Of a stretch of DNA of 32,908 bases, positions 7,680-15,294 are shown piece by piece. The DNA comes from DASSLY01 sp035689185 (GTDB lineage Bacteria > Actinomycetota > Actinomycetes > Actinomycetales > Dermatophilaceae), in contig DASSLY010000041.1 in NCBI GenBank assembly GCA_035689185.1, forward strand, positions 1-32,908, written 5' to 3'. Each line of letters begins with the position of its first letter. Positions within the stretch are counted from its first letter, which is position 1. Below the pieces are notes generated by a model, which had not been told where the DNA came from, ran no database searches, and saw only the letters and a program-made list of their open reading frames with translations. Both the position numbers and the translations under genes were made by a program.

Positions 7680-8621
7680 GTGACGTCCGCTCGCCCTAGT
7701 CCGCCGCAGGTTGAGGTCCTGAGCCGATCTACGGCTCGCTCGCTCGGGGTGCGGGTCTCCCTGCTGTTGGGCCAGGGATACCAGCGGGTGTTCTACGACA
7801 CGTACGTCTCCGCGGGCACGGCGTCGGCCGCGGCCGTCCGCTCCCGGGCAGCCTTGTCGTTCGCGCCTCCCGGGAGCCACGTCAGCCACCACACCGCCGC
7901 ACAGTTATGGGGGGTTTGGGTCCCGCACCAGTCTCGGACGCACATCAGCGTCCCGGCGGGAGCACGGCGGCCGCGCCGCGCCGGTGTCGCGAGCCATGAG
8001 CACACCGTGCCGCCGGAGGTCACGACGGTGGCGGGCTTGCCCGTGTCCACGCCGGCGCAGCTGTTCCTCGACTTGGCCGGCCAGCTTGATCTCGTCGACC
8101 TGGTCTGTGTCGGCGACGCCCTGATCCGACGCGGCCTGGTCACGCCCGAGGGCCTGCTCGGGACCGCGCGCGGCTGGCGCGGCAAGGGCGCCGTCGCTGC
8201 CCGGCGTGCTGCCACGCTCTGCCGGGCGGGCGTCGACTCGGCACCGGAGACTCGGTTGCGGCTACTCGTGGTGCTAGCCGGCCTGCCCGAACCCACGGTC
8301 AACTTGATCGTGCGGGACGAGCACGGCGCATGGGTGTTGCGGTTCGACCTGAGCTATCCGGGCTACAAGCTGGCACTGGAGTATGACGGGCGGCAGCACG
8401 CGGAGTCCGACCGCCAGTGGCAACGCGACATTGACCGGAGGGAGTGGATGGACCGCAACGGGTGGCGGCTGGTGGTCGTGCGGTCCCGAGGCTTGTGGGT
8501 CGAGCCCGCGGAGACGTTGCAGCGAATCCGGGCTGCCATGGTCGACGTGGGTATGCCGGTTCCCGCTGCCTTCTCGCCGGGTTGGCAGGCCCATTTCCCG
8601 GGGCGTGAGTCGGCCATCTGA
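7680..8621 (+). CDS. AbiEi/DUF559-type protein with Vsr-like PD-(D/E)XK nuclease fold
   Basis: 313-aa protein of a family abundant in actinobacteria and usually annotated as DUF559 or endonuclease-domain protein. The N-terminal 50 residues (VEVLSRSTARSLGVRVSLLLGQGYQRVFYDTYV) look like a degenerate winged helix as in AbiEi antitoxins. The C-terminal third carries nuclease-fold landmarks: acidic/basic helix SAPETRLRLL (about 186-195), Asp in VLRFDLSYPG, ExD in LALEYDGRQH, then RREWMDRNGWRLVVVRSRGLW. These match, in order, the corresponding parts of the gene at 30441 despite low overall identity. GTG start at 7680, no Shine-Dalgarno, consistent with leaderless translation. No partner gene lies beside it; it is bracketed by two unrelated minisatellites. 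DNA cleavage activity is unproven: a regulator or solitary TA-like remnant is equally possible. Confidence 0.8.
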   Translation: MTSARPSPPQVEVLSRSTARSLGVRVSLLLGQGYQRVFYDTYVSAGTASAAAVRSRAALSFAPPGSHVSHHTAAQLWGVWVPHQSRTHISVPAGARRPRRAGVASHEHTVPPEVTTVAGLPVSTPAQLFLDLAGQLDLVDLVCVGDALIRRGLVTPEGLLGTARGWRGKGAVAARRAATLCRAGVDSAPETRLRLLVVLAGLPEPTVNLIVRDEHGAWVLRFDLSYPGYKLALEYDGRQHAESDRQWQRDIDRREWMDRNGWRLVVVRSRGLWVEPAETLQRIRAAMVDVGMPVPAAFSPGWQAHFPGRESAI

Positions 8622-8628
8622 CAGGCGT

Positions 8629-8968
8629 GTGGCCGTGACGCCGGGCGTGTGGCCGTGACACCGGGCGCGTGGCCGTGACACCGGGCGCGTGGCCGTGACA
8701 CCGGGCGCGTGGCCGTGACACCGGGCGCGTGTGGCCGCGATAGCTAGGCGCGTTTGGCCGTGACGCCGGGCGCGTGTGGCCGTGACGCCGGGCGCGTGTG
8801 GCCGTGACGCCGGGCTCGTGTGGCCGTGACGCCGGGCTCGTGTGGCCGTGACGCCGGGCGCGTGTGGCCGCGATAGCTGGGCGCGTGTGGCCGTGACGCC
8901 GGGCGTGTGGCCGCGATAGCTAGGCGCGCGTGGCCGCGATAACAGGCAGGGTGGCCGTGACGCCGGGA
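8629..8968. repeat. Minisatellite, about 16 copies of a 20-22-bp unit in two variants
   Basis: The word TGGCCG recurs about 16 times at 20-22-bp spacing. The main unit is GTGGCCGTGACGCCGGGCGC (or GACACC). A minority unit, GTGGCCGCGATAGCTAGG, occurs at about 8731, 8868 and 8909, and a truncated form GTGGCCGCGATAACAGG at about 8930. The first block is homogeneous at 20 bp and carries GACACC; later units are 22 bp through an extra GT. It starts 7 bp after the stop codon of the nuclease-fold gene. The rest of the gap to the radA stop (8969-9049) shows nothing recognisable. Confidence 0.93.
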
Positions 8969-9049
8969 AGGACGGTCGCTTCAGCAGCGCGGCGACCGCC
9001 GCCACGTCAGGCGAGGGATCCGCGACAACACGCAGCCGAGTCTTGCTGC

Positions 9050-10507
9050 CTACCCGAGACCCGCCACCGGGGCGGCGGAGGCGCCGATTCGTGCCACCTC
9101 AGCCACCCCGCTACCCGCTACGCCGCGCCTTTCGTCGCCGGGTGGTCCGGCCATGAGCCGGCAGGCGGTCCACACGTCGGCGACCTCGGTGACCCGCATG
9201 CTCTCAGGGACCGGGCCGCATCCCAGGGCCCCGGGGGGGACCACCGCATGGCTGAAGCCCAGGCGGGCCGCCTCCGCCAGGCGGCGGCCGATGCTTGTGA
9301 CGGGCCTGATCTCGCCGGCCAGGCCCACCTCGCCGAAAGCGACCGTCCCGGATGGCACCGCCCGGTCTAGCACCGAGCTGGCGACGCTCAGGGCCACCGC
9401 GAGGTCGGCGGCCGGCTCGCCCAGGCGTACCCCCCCGACGGTGGCGACATAGCAGTCGGCCTGCCGTACGGGGATGCCGGCGCGCCGGTCGAGGACGGCA
9501 AGGACCATCGCCACGCGGGCGCCGTCGATGCCGCTGGTGGTGCGCCGGGGGGCGGGCGCCGCCGACGGGGCCACGAGCGACTGCACCTCGGTCACCAGGG
9601 GTCGGCGCCCCTCCAGGGTCACTGTCACGCACGTGCCGGGCACGACGAGGTCGCGGCTGGACAGGAACAACCCGCTGGGGTCGGGCAGGCCGACGATGCC
9701 GACCTCGGACAGGTCGAAGCAGCCCACCTCGTCGGTAGGGCCGTAGCGGTTCTTCACCGCCCGCATCACCCGCAGCCGGGAGTGCCGGTCACCCTCGAAC
9801 TGCACCACCACGTCGACCAGGTGCTCCAGCACCCGGGGACCGGCGATCGAGCCGTCCTTGGTGACATGCCCGACCAGCAGCACCGAGATGCCGCGCGACT
9901 TGGCCACCTGGATCAGCGCGGCTGCCACCTCCCGGACCTGAGCGACGTTGCCGGCCGAGCCCTCGACCTCGGCGCTGGCGATGGTCTGCACCGAGTCCAC
10001 CACCAACAGGCCGGGGCGGGTCTGCCCGACGTGGCCCAAGACGGTGGCCAGGTCGGTCTCGGCGACCAGGTACAGCGACGCTGCCATCGCCTCGATCCGC
10101 TCGGCCCGCACCCGGACCTGGGCGGCCGACTCCTCTGCGCTGACGTAGAGCACGTCCTGGCCGGAACGCGCGGCCCGCGCGGCCACGTCCAGCAGCAACG
10201 TCGACTTGCCGATGCCCGGCTCTCCCGCCACCAGCACTACGGCGCCGGCGACGAGCCCCCCGCCGAGCACCCTGTCCAGCTCCCCGACCCCGGTCGACCG
10301 GGCCGACGCGCGCCGGGCGTCCACCTCCCCGATCCGCGGCGCCGCGCGGTCGCTGACCACCGCGGCGGCCGTGCGGACCGCCGCCGCGCCGATCTCGCTG
10401 ACGGTCCCCCAGGCCTGGCACTGCCCGCACCGGCCCGCCCACCGGACTGCGGTCCAACCGCACTCCGAGCACCGGTAGCCCACCGCCCGTGCCGCTCTCG
10501 TCGCCAT
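9050..10507 (-). CDS. radA: DNA repair protein RadA (branch-migration ATPase)
   Basis: RecA-related helicase promoting branch migration during recombinational repair; 485 aa. Starts MATRAARAVGYRCSECGW. Zinc finger Cys13-x2-Cys16 and Cys27-x2-Cys30, Walker A GEPGIGKST (95-103), RadA motif KNRYG, and a C-terminal Lon-protease-like domain (GTVAFGEVGLAGEIRPVTSIGRRLAEAARLGF). The frame remains open 60 residues further upstream, but that part is the translation of a period-4 DNA repeat (Arg/Ser/Val/Gly only) and is excluded. On the minus strand TAGGTT (plus 10515-10520) lies 7 nt before the ATG, a plausible -10 for a leaderless mRNA. In mycobacteria radA is followed directly by disA; here a 3.3-kb opposite-strand block separates them. 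Confidence 0.95.
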   Translation of the reverse strand: MATRAARAVGYRCSECGWTAVRWAGRCGQCQAWGTVSEIGAAAVRTAAAVVSDRAAPRIGEVDARRASARSTGVGELDRVLGGGLVAGAVVLVAGEPGIGKSTLLLDVAARAARSGQDVLYVSAEESAAQVRVRAERIEAMAASLYLVAETDLATVLGHVGQTRPGLLVVDSVQTIASAEVEGSAGNVAQVREVAAALIQVAKSRGISVLLVGHVTKDGSIAGPRVLEHLVDVVVQFEGDRHSRLRVMRAVKNRYGPTDEVGCFDLSEVGIVGLPDPSGLFLSSRDLVVPGTCVTVTLEGRRPLVTEVQSLVAPSAAPAPRRTTSGIDGARVAMVLAVLDRRAGIPVRQADCYVATVGGVRLGEPAADLAVALSVASSVLDRAVPSGTVAFGEVGLAGEIRPVTSIGRRLAEAARLGFSHAVVPPGALGCGPVPESMRVTEVADVWTACRLMAGPPGDERRGVAGSGVAEVARIGASAAPVAGLG

Positions 10508-10514
10508 GCCCGCG

Positions 10515-10520
10515 AACCTA
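10515..10520 (-). promoter_or_regulatory. Putative radA -10 element
   Basis: TAGGTT on the minus strand, 7 nt upstream of the radA ATG. A -35 element at standard distance would fall inside the adjacent period-4 repeat, so none is recognisable. Confidence 0.4.
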
Positions 10521-10530
10521 GGTGCCCGCA

Positions 10531-10670
10531 CCGACAGACCGGCCGACCGGCCGACAGACCGGCCGACCGGCCGACCGGCCGACAGACCGACAGACCGGCC
10601 GACAGACCGACAGACCGACAGACCGGCCGACAGCCCGGCCGCCAGCCCGACAGACCGGCCGACAGGCCAG
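10531..10670. repeat. Period-4/8 low-complexity repeat (GACC, GGCC, GACA units)
   Basis: About 35 consecutive tetranucleotides drawn almost only from GACC, GGCC and GACA, forming 8-mers such as CCGGCCGA and CCGACAGA, decaying to GCCC/GCCA near 10640. It sits in the 183-bp gap upstream of radA and downstream of the methyltransferase gene. One end lies about 10 bp from the presumed radA -10, so it occupies the upstream promoter region. Confidence 0.9.
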
Positions 10671-10690
10671 CCCGGGACACGCGGCATACC

Positions 10691-11380
10691 TCAGCCGAAC
10701 TGCCGCCACCACAGGTTCACCGCGTAGTCGACGTTGGTGCCCGGGTGTTCGGCCAGGATCGCCTCGGCGGCCGGCCCGGCGAACTCGATCCGCACGACCG
10801 CCGCGAAGTCCTCCCGGCACCGCAGCGACCAGCGGATGTCCAGCCGCTCACGCTGCCAGCCGTGCCGGCGCCAGAACCGCTCCACGGCCAGCGGGTCGTA
10901 GCCGGGGTGCGCCCGGCGGAACCATCGGCCGAAGGTGGACCGGGTCGCGTCGTTGTCCACCACGAAGGCGGTGCCGCCCGGTCGCATGACCCGCTCCAGC
11001 TCTGCCAGCCCGGGCTCGCAGCCCGGCCCGAAGAAGTAGGCCCACCGGGCGTGGGCGACGTCCACGCTGTGCTCGGGCAGCGGCAGCGCCTGGGCAGGCG
11101 CCAGCAGCACCCGGACGTGTTCCAGGCCGGCGACCCGGGCACGGGCCAGCGCCGCCAACGGCGGGTGCGGTTCGACTCCGGTGACCTGGGCCGCGCGCCG
11201 GGCGAAAAGCGGCAGGTGAAACCCGCTCCCGCAGCCGATGTCGAGCAGGTGTCCGCCGGCCCAGTCGTGGACCGCCGCCATCGCCTGCTCGATCCGGCCG
11301 TCCGGGTCCGCGCCGAGGTTCTCCAGCTCGTAGGCGGCCGGGTCGGCCCAGATGTTCGGGCTCGGGATCGGCTCCAGCAC
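10691..11380 (-). CDS. SAM-dependent class I methyltransferase
   Basis: About 229 aa Rossmann-fold methyltransferase; substrate not readable. Motif I is LLDIGCGSGFHLPLF, acidic residue of motif post-I in VTGVEPHPPLAALA, motif II/III region PEHSVDVAHARWAYFFGPG, then LERVMRPGGTAFVVDND. This is the methyltransferase_11/25 pattern. A tail rich in Trp/Arg follows (AVERFWRRHGWQRERLD). The GTG at 11378-11380 (VLEPIPSPNIW) starts 7 nt after the stop of the Cys-rich gene, so the two are probably co-transcribed. A longer frame to 11527 overlaps that upstream gene and is Arg/Cys-rich shadow. The context offers no clear pathway. Confidence 0.85.
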   Translation of the reverse strand: MLEPIPSPNIWADPAAYELENLGADPDGRIEQAMAAVHDWAGGHLLDIGCGSGFHLPLFARRAAQVTGVEPHPPLAALARARVAGLEHVRVLLAPAQALPLPEHSVDVAHARWAYFFGPGCEPGLAELERVMRPGGTAFVVDNDATRSTFGRWFRRAHPGYDPLAVERFWRRHGWQRERLDIRWSLRCREDFAAVVRIEFAGPAAEAILAEHPGTNVDYAVNLWWRQFG

Positions 11381-11387
11381 GGGTGGG

Positions 11388-12188
11388 TCAGCGCTTCCGC
11401 TGCTCGGCCGCCAGGGTCGCAGGGTGCACCAGCAGCGGCAACAACGTCCTGGTCGCACCGGCTCCCGTCGCCCGCGCGGCACGCACCGCGGCCAGGTGCG
11501 CCTCGCAGCGGAGCACCAGCTCGTCATACGCGGCCTTGCCCATCAGCTCGACCAACTCGGCGACACAGCTGCGGAACACCGGCTCGCGACCGACGTGGGC
11601 CTGCGGGCTCCCGGAGCAGTACCAGTCCAGGTCGTGCCCGCCGGGTCCCCACCCGCGGCGGTCGTACTCACCGATAGTGACCTCCAGGTATGACGTCTCG
11701 TCGGTCCGCTCCACGGTGCGGTAGGACCGGCGGATCGGCAGCTGCCAGCAGACGTCCGGCTTGGCCTCGTGCGGCGCTCTGCCGTGCAGCACCGCGTGCT
11801 GGTGCAGCGCGCAGCCGGCGCCGGCGGGAAAGCCGGGCCGGTTGAGGAAGATGCACGCGCCGTCGACCACCCTGGTCTTGGCTGTGCCGTCGTCGTCCTC
11901 CCGCCAGCCCTCGCGGCGGCCGACGTCGGCGAACTGCCACTCGTCCTCGCCGAGCTCCGCCACGACCTTGCGGACCCGGCGGACGTCGTCCTTGTCGGTG
12001 AAGTGCGCGCCCAACGTGCAGCACCCGTCGTCCGGGCGGTCCCGGTAGATGCCGTGGCAGCCGCTGCCGAAGATGCAGGTCCAGGACGAGGTGAGGAAGG
12101 TCAGGTCGCAGCGCAGCCGCTGGGCCTCGTTGTCGGGGTCGGTGAACTCCACGAAGGTCCGGGCGATGTCCAGCGGTGTCTCCGGCAC
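11388..12188 (-). CDS. Cys-rich conserved hypothetical protein
   Basis: 266 aa, soluble, function not recognised. The N-terminal third contains several Cys residues: LRCDLTFLTSSWTCIFGSGC followed by DDGCCTLGAHF. Later Cys occur in GACIFLNRPGFPAGAGCALH, KPDVCWQLPIRR, WYCSGSP and FRSCVAEL. The set suggests a metal or Fe-S site, or a YkgJ/DUF3109-like chelating fold; that is inference. GTG start (12186-12188, MPETPLDIARTFVEF) lies 6 nt after TAGGCT on the minus strand (plus 12195-12200), a good leaderless promoter. It is divergent from the TetR gene with only 24 bp between start codons, and followed closely by the methyltransferase gene, so TetR could affect both directions. Confidence 0.8.
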   Translation of the reverse strand: MPETPLDIARTFVEFTDPDNEAQRLRCDLTFLTSSWTCIFGSGCHGIYRDRPDDGCCTLGAHFTDKDDVRRVRKVVAELGEDEWQFADVGRREGWREDDDGTAKTRVVDGACIFLNRPGFPAGAGCALHQHAVLHGRAPHEAKPDVCWQLPIRRSYRTVERTDETSYLEVTIGEYDRRGWGPGGHDLDWYCSGSPQAHVGREPVFRSCVAELVELMGKAAYDELVLRCEAHLAAVRAARATGAGATRTLLPLLVHPATLAAEQRKR

Positions 12189-12212
12189 GAGAGCAGCCTA
12201 GGAGTAGTTACC
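12189..12212. promoter_or_regulatory. 24-bp divergent control region
   Basis: Holds the minus-strand -10-like TAGGCT (12195-12200, 6 nt from the GTG of the Cys-rich gene) directly abutting the plus-strand Shine-Dalgarno GGAG (12201-12204). GGAG lies 8 nt before the GTG of the TetR gene. CCTAGG (12197-12202) is palindromic. With so little space, transcription to the left and translation to the right are physically overlapping signals. Confidence 0.45.
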
Positions 12213-12875
12213 GTGGCCGCCATGACCTCGCGCGCCCCCGTCCCGCGGGTCCCGCGGCGCGGCCGACGGGCCGGTGGTGGGGACACCCGGGGGACCATCG
12301 TGACCGCGGCTCGCGTGGAGTTCGCCCGGGTCGGGTATGACGCGGCGTCGCTGCGCTCGATCGCGCGCGCGGCTGGCGTCGACCCCTCCCTGGTGCACCA
12401 CTACTTCGACGGCAAGCCGGACGTCTTCGTGGCGGCGATGCAGCTGCCGGTGCGTCCCGCGGACCTCGTGGCTGGGGTGCTGGCCGGGCCGGCGGAGCAG
12501 GTCGGCGTGCGCCTGGCGACCGCGGTGCTGGACGTGTGGGAGGTGCCGGCGGCCAGGGACGCCTTCCTCGGCCTGCTGCGCTCGGCCGTCAGCCACGAGG
12601 AGGCGGCCCGGATGGTGCGCGAGTTCATGGGCCGGGAGGTGTTCGGCCGGGTCGCGCAGCGGCTGCAGGTGCCGGACCCGGAGCTGCGGGCCGGGGTGGC
12701 CGCCTCGCAGATGATCGGGCTGGCGCTGATGCGGTTCGTGATCGGCTTCCCGCCGGTGGCGCGGGCATCGAAGGAGCAGCTGGTGGCAATCGTGGCGCCG
12801 ACCCTGCAGCACTATCTCGTCGGCGAACCTAGCCGGGATGCTCCGCGAGGACTAGATTCATCACATGGTGAATAG
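12213..12875 (+). CDS. TetR/AcrR family transcriptional regulator
   Basis: About 220 aa one-component repressor. The HTH domain is at residues 25-75: GTIVTAARVEFARVGYDAAS then LRSIARAAGVDPSLVHHYFD, the standard TetR recognition helix ending in HHYF. The rest is an alpha-helical ligand domain. GTG at 12213 is chosen because GGAG sits 8 nt upstream. The ATG at 12222 (MTSRAPVPR) is the alternative and has TACCGT 7 nt before it, which would fit a leaderless start. Its 3' end overlaps the ABC ATPase gene by 11 nt, so regulator and exporter form one unit, the usual arrangement for a substrate-induced multidrug-type exporter. The ligand is unknown. Confidence 0.92.
   Translation: MAAMTSRAPVPRVPRRGRRAGGGDTRGTIVTAARVEFARVGYDAASLRSIARAAGVDPSLVHHYFDGKPDVFVAAMQLPVRPADLVAGVLAGPAEQVGVRLATAVLDVWEVPAARDAFLGLLRSAVSHEEAARMVREFMGREVFGRVAQRLQVPDPELRAGVAASQMIGLALMRFVIGFPPVARASKEQLVAIVAPTLQHYLVGEPSRDAPRGLDSSHGE
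12856..12873. promoter_or_regulatory. Inverted repeat at ABC ATPase start, possible TetR operator
   Basis: ATTCA (12856-12860) and TGAAT (12869-12873) form an inverted pair with an 8-nt spacer, in an unusually AT-rich stretch that also spans the ABC start codon (12865). 14 of 18 positions are symmetrical. It lies inside the last codons of the tetR gene. An operator for the adjacent TetR is a guess from position and symmetry. Confidence 0.3.
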
Positions 12876-13587
12876 TGTCGCGGTGGAGGTGCTCGACCTC
12901 CGCGTGGTTCGCGGCGGGCAGGTCGTGCTGCCCGGCTTGAGCTGCGCGGTAGCCGCCGGTTCCGTCGTGGGGCTGCTCGGCCCCAGCGGTGGCGCCAAGA
13001 CCACGCTGATGCGCAGCATCGTCGGGGTCCAGCTGGTCGCCTCGGGCACCGTGACCGTGCTCGGCGAGCCCGCCGGGTCGGCCGGCCTGCGCCGCCGGGT
13101 CGGCTACGTCACCCAGGCTCCGAGCGTGTATGCCGACCTGACCGTCCGCGACAACGTCGCCTACTTCGGCCGGATCCTCGGCGCGTCGCGGCGGTCGGTG
13201 CATCAGGCGATCGTCGAAGTCGACCTGGCCGACCGGGCCGAGGACCGGGTCGGGGCCCTCTCCGGCGGGCAGCGCTCGCGCGTCTCCCTGGCCGCGGCCC
13301 TGGTCGGCCACCCGGAGCTGCTCGTGCTCGACGAGCCCACCGTGGGCCTGGACCCGGTGCTGCGTCGCGACCTGTGGGCGCTGTTCCACCGGCTCGCCGC
13401 CGGCGGGACCACCCTGCTGGTGTCCAGCCACGTGATGGACGAGGCCACCCGGTGCGACCGGCTGCTGCTGCTGCGCGAGGGCCGGCTGCTCGCCGATCTG
13501 ACCCCCGCCGAGCTGGTCGGGCACAGCAGCTCCGGCGACCCGGAGCAGGGCTTCCTCGCGCTGGTCGAGCAGCAGGTCGCGGCATGA
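12865..13587 (+). CDS. ABC-2 type exporter, ATP-binding protein with variant P-loop
   Basis: 240-aa ATPase of a two-gene exporter. Walker A reads GPSGGAKTT, in which the Gly before the catalytic Lys is Ala (canonical GxxGxGK[ST]). The other motifs look intact: Q-loop YVTQAPSVYADLTV, signature LSGGQRSRVSLAAAL, Walker B LLVLDEPTVGLD, H-loop SSHVMDEA. ATG at 12865 overlaps the tetR end; TGA overlaps the permease ATG (ATGA). The family (YadG/DrrA-like ATPase with one ABC-2 permease, TetR in front) is commonly tied to drug or lipid efflux. Whether the Ala lowers ATP binding cannot be judged from sequence; a single-base change (GGC to GCC) would explain it. Confidence 0.92.
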   Translation: MVNSVAVEVLDLRVVRGGQVVLPGLSCAVAAGSVVGLLGPSGGAKTTLMRSIVGVQLVASGTVTVLGEPAGSAGLRRRVGYVTQAPSVYADLTVRDNVAYFGRILGASRRSVHQAIVEVDLADRAEDRVGALSGGQRSRVSLAAALVGHPELLVLDEPTVGLDPVLRRDLWALFHRLAAGGTTLLVSSHVMDEATRCDRLLLLREGRLLADLTPAELVGHSSSGDPEQGFLALVEQQVAA

Positions 13588-14318
13588 ACCCCGCCCTCGC
13601 CCTGGTCACCGCCGGCCGGGTGCTGAAGCAGGTCCGCGCCGATCACCGCACCCTGGCGATGATCCTCGTCCTGCCCTGCGTCCTGATCGGGTTGCTGGCC
13701 TGGGTCTACACCGGAACCGCCGTCTTCGACCGGATCGGCGCCCCGCTGCTCGGTGTCTTCCCGTTCGTCGTCATGTTCCTGGTGACCAGCGTGGCCACCC
13801 TGCGCGAACGGACCAGCGGCACCCTGGAGCGGCTGCTCAGCACCCCGCTCGGCAAGGCCGACCTGCTCGGCGGCTACGCCCTGGCGTTCGGTGCGCTCGC
13901 CGTGGTCCAGGCGCTGGTCGCCTCGGCCTTCGCCATCTGGGTCGCCGGACTGGACGTCGCCGGCCCGGTGTGGCAGCTGGTCCTGGTCGCCGTGGTCGAC
14001 GCGGTGCTCGGCACCGCCGTCGGTCTGTTCACCAGCGCCTTCGCCCGCACCGAGTTCCAGGCGGTGCAGTTCCTTCCCGCGTTCGTCCTGCCGCAGTTCC
14101 TGCTCTGCGGGCTGCTCACGCCCCGGGACGGCCTGCCGACCGTGCTGCGCTGGCTGTCCGATCTGATGCCGCTGTCCTATGCGGTGGACGCGATGCGCTT
14201 CCTCACCGGCTCGCCGGGCCAGACGGCACAGGTGCTGCAGGACGTCGGCATCGTCGCCGGGTTCGCCGTCGCCGCGATCATGCTCGGGTCGCTGACCCTG
14301 TCCCGCCGCACGCCCTGA
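13584..14318 (+). CDS. ABC-2 type exporter permease (YadH/DrrB-like)
   Basis: 244-aa membrane subunit with six predicted TM helices: around LAMILVLPCVLIGLLAWVY, GVFPFVVMFLVTSVATL, LGGYALAFGALAVVQALV, VLVAVVDAVLGTAVGLFTSA, FLPAFVLPQFLLCGLL and GIVAGFAVAAIMLGSLTL. ERTSGTLERLLSTPLGKADLL and PRDGLPTVLRWLSDLMPLSYAVDAMR are signature stretches of ABC2_membrane permeases. ATG overlaps the ATPase stop by the ATGA motif. It probably forms a homodimer with the ATPase dimer encoded upstream. Ends 21 bp before the proline dehydrogenase start. Confidence 0.92.
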   Translation: MNPALALVTAGRVLKQVRADHRTLAMILVLPCVLIGLLAWVYTGTAVFDRIGAPLLGVFPFVVMFLVTSVATLRERTSGTLERLLSTPLGKADLLGGYALAFGALAVVQALVASAFAIWVAGLDVAGPVWQLVLVAVVDAVLGTAVGLFTSAFARTEFQAVQFLPAFVLPQFLLCGLLTPRDGLPTVLRWLSDLMPLSYAVDAMRFLTGSPGQTAQVLQDVGIVAGFAVAAIMLGSLTLSRRTP

Positions 14319-14339
14319 CCCGCCCACTAGCCTGTGCCC

Positions 14340-15293
14340 GTGGTGGACACGAGCGCGGTGCTGCGAGGGGGTCTGCTGCGGCTGTCCCGCAGCAGCCGGG
14401 TGCGGGACCTGGTGCTGTCGACCCCGGTCAGCCGGGAGGTGGTCCGGCGCTACGTACCGGGCGAATCCACCCAGGCCGCGGTCAAGGCCGCGGCTGCGCT
14501 GGCCGAGACCGGCCGCTGCGCCAGCATCGACTACCTCGGCGAGGACACCACCGACCTGGACCGGGCGCGGCATACCAGGGACGAGTACGTCGAGCTGCTG
14601 CGTTCGCTGGCCGAGGCCGGGCTGACCGCCGGCGGGACGGTGGAGGTCAGCGTCAAGCTGAGCGCAATCGGCCAGGCCCTGCCGGGGGAGGGCGAGCGGG
14701 TGGCGCTGACACACGCCCGAGACATCTGCCGGGCCGCGGCGAACGCGGGGACGACCGTGACGCTGGACATGGAGGACCACACCACCGCCGACTCGACCCT
14801 GGCCGTCCTGCGCGAGCTGCGGCAGGACTTCCCGTGGGTCGGCGCTGTGCTGCAGTCCTACCTGCGGCGCACCGAGGCCGACTGCCGCGACCTGAGCTAC
14901 GAGGGCAGCCGGGTGCGGCTGTGCAAGGGCGCCTACGACGCGCCGGACCGGGTCGCGTACCAGGACGCCGCGGACGTGGACAAGTCCTACGTGCGGTGCC
15001 TGAAGGTGCTGATGGCCGGGCCGGGTTACCCGATGGTGGCCAGCCACGACCCCCGGCTGGTGGAGATCGCGCAGGCCCTGGCCAAGCAGCAGGGCCGAGA
15101 ATCCGGCTCGTTCGAGTACCAGATGCTCTACGGCATCCGCACCGAGGAGCAGAAGCGGATCGCCGACCGGGGCGACCGGATGCGGGTGTACCTGCCGTAC
15201 GGGCAGGACTGGTACGGCTACCTGATGCGACGGATGGCCGAACGCCCGGCCAACGCGATGTTCTTCCTCCGGTCCCTCGCGGGCAGGAGCTGA
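14340..15293 (+). CDS. Proline dehydrogenase (PRODH, FAD enzyme)
   Basis: Oxidises L-proline to pyrroline-5-carboxylate (P5C) and passes electrons to the respiratory chain; 317 aa, a monofunctional PRODH barrel rather than full PutA. Landmarks: ASIDYLGEDTTD, VEVSVKLSAIGQ, VTLDMEDHTTADS, VLQSYLRRTEADCRDL, VRLCKGAYDAP, DKSYVRCLKVL, ASHDPRLVEIA, FEYQMLYGIR, RVYLPYGQDWYGYLMRRMAERPAN. The last carries the YxxRRxxE substrate/FAD signature as YLMRRMAERP. The GTG at 14340 is preferred because TAGCCT (14328-14333) lies 6 nt upstream, fitting a leaderless transcript; GTG at 14334 is also in frame. The next gene, proC, runs the reverse reaction and starts 1 nt after the stop. Confidence 0.92.
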   Translation: MVDTSAVLRGGLLRLSRSSRVRDLVLSTPVSREVVRRYVPGESTQAAVKAAAALAETGRCASIDYLGEDTTDLDRARHTRDEYVELLRSLAEAGLTAGGTVEVSVKLSAIGQALPGEGERVALTHARDICRAAANAGTTVTLDMEDHTTADSTLAVLRELRQDFPWVGAVLQSYLRRTEADCRDLSYEGSRVRLCKGAYDAPDRVAYQDAADVDKSYVRCLKVLMAGPGYPMVASHDPRLVEIAQALAKQQGRESGSFEYQMLYGIRTEEQKRIADRGDRMRVYLPYGQDWYGYLMRRMAERPANAMFFLRSLAGRS

Positions 15294-15294
15294 C

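Noticed and set aside
8629..8968. CRISPR array
   Set aside because: Units are contiguous 20-22-bp tandem repeats with no unique spacers, and no cas genes are nearby.
8274..9005. Minus-strand open frame through the 20-22-bp array
   Set aside because: Low-complexity repeat translation and antisense to the nuclease-fold gene.
10508..10687. 60-residue N-terminal extension of RadA (MPRVPGWPVGRSVGL...)
   Set aside because: It is a translation of the period-4 DNA repeat, and the normal RadA start MATRAARAVGYRCSECGW is at 10507.
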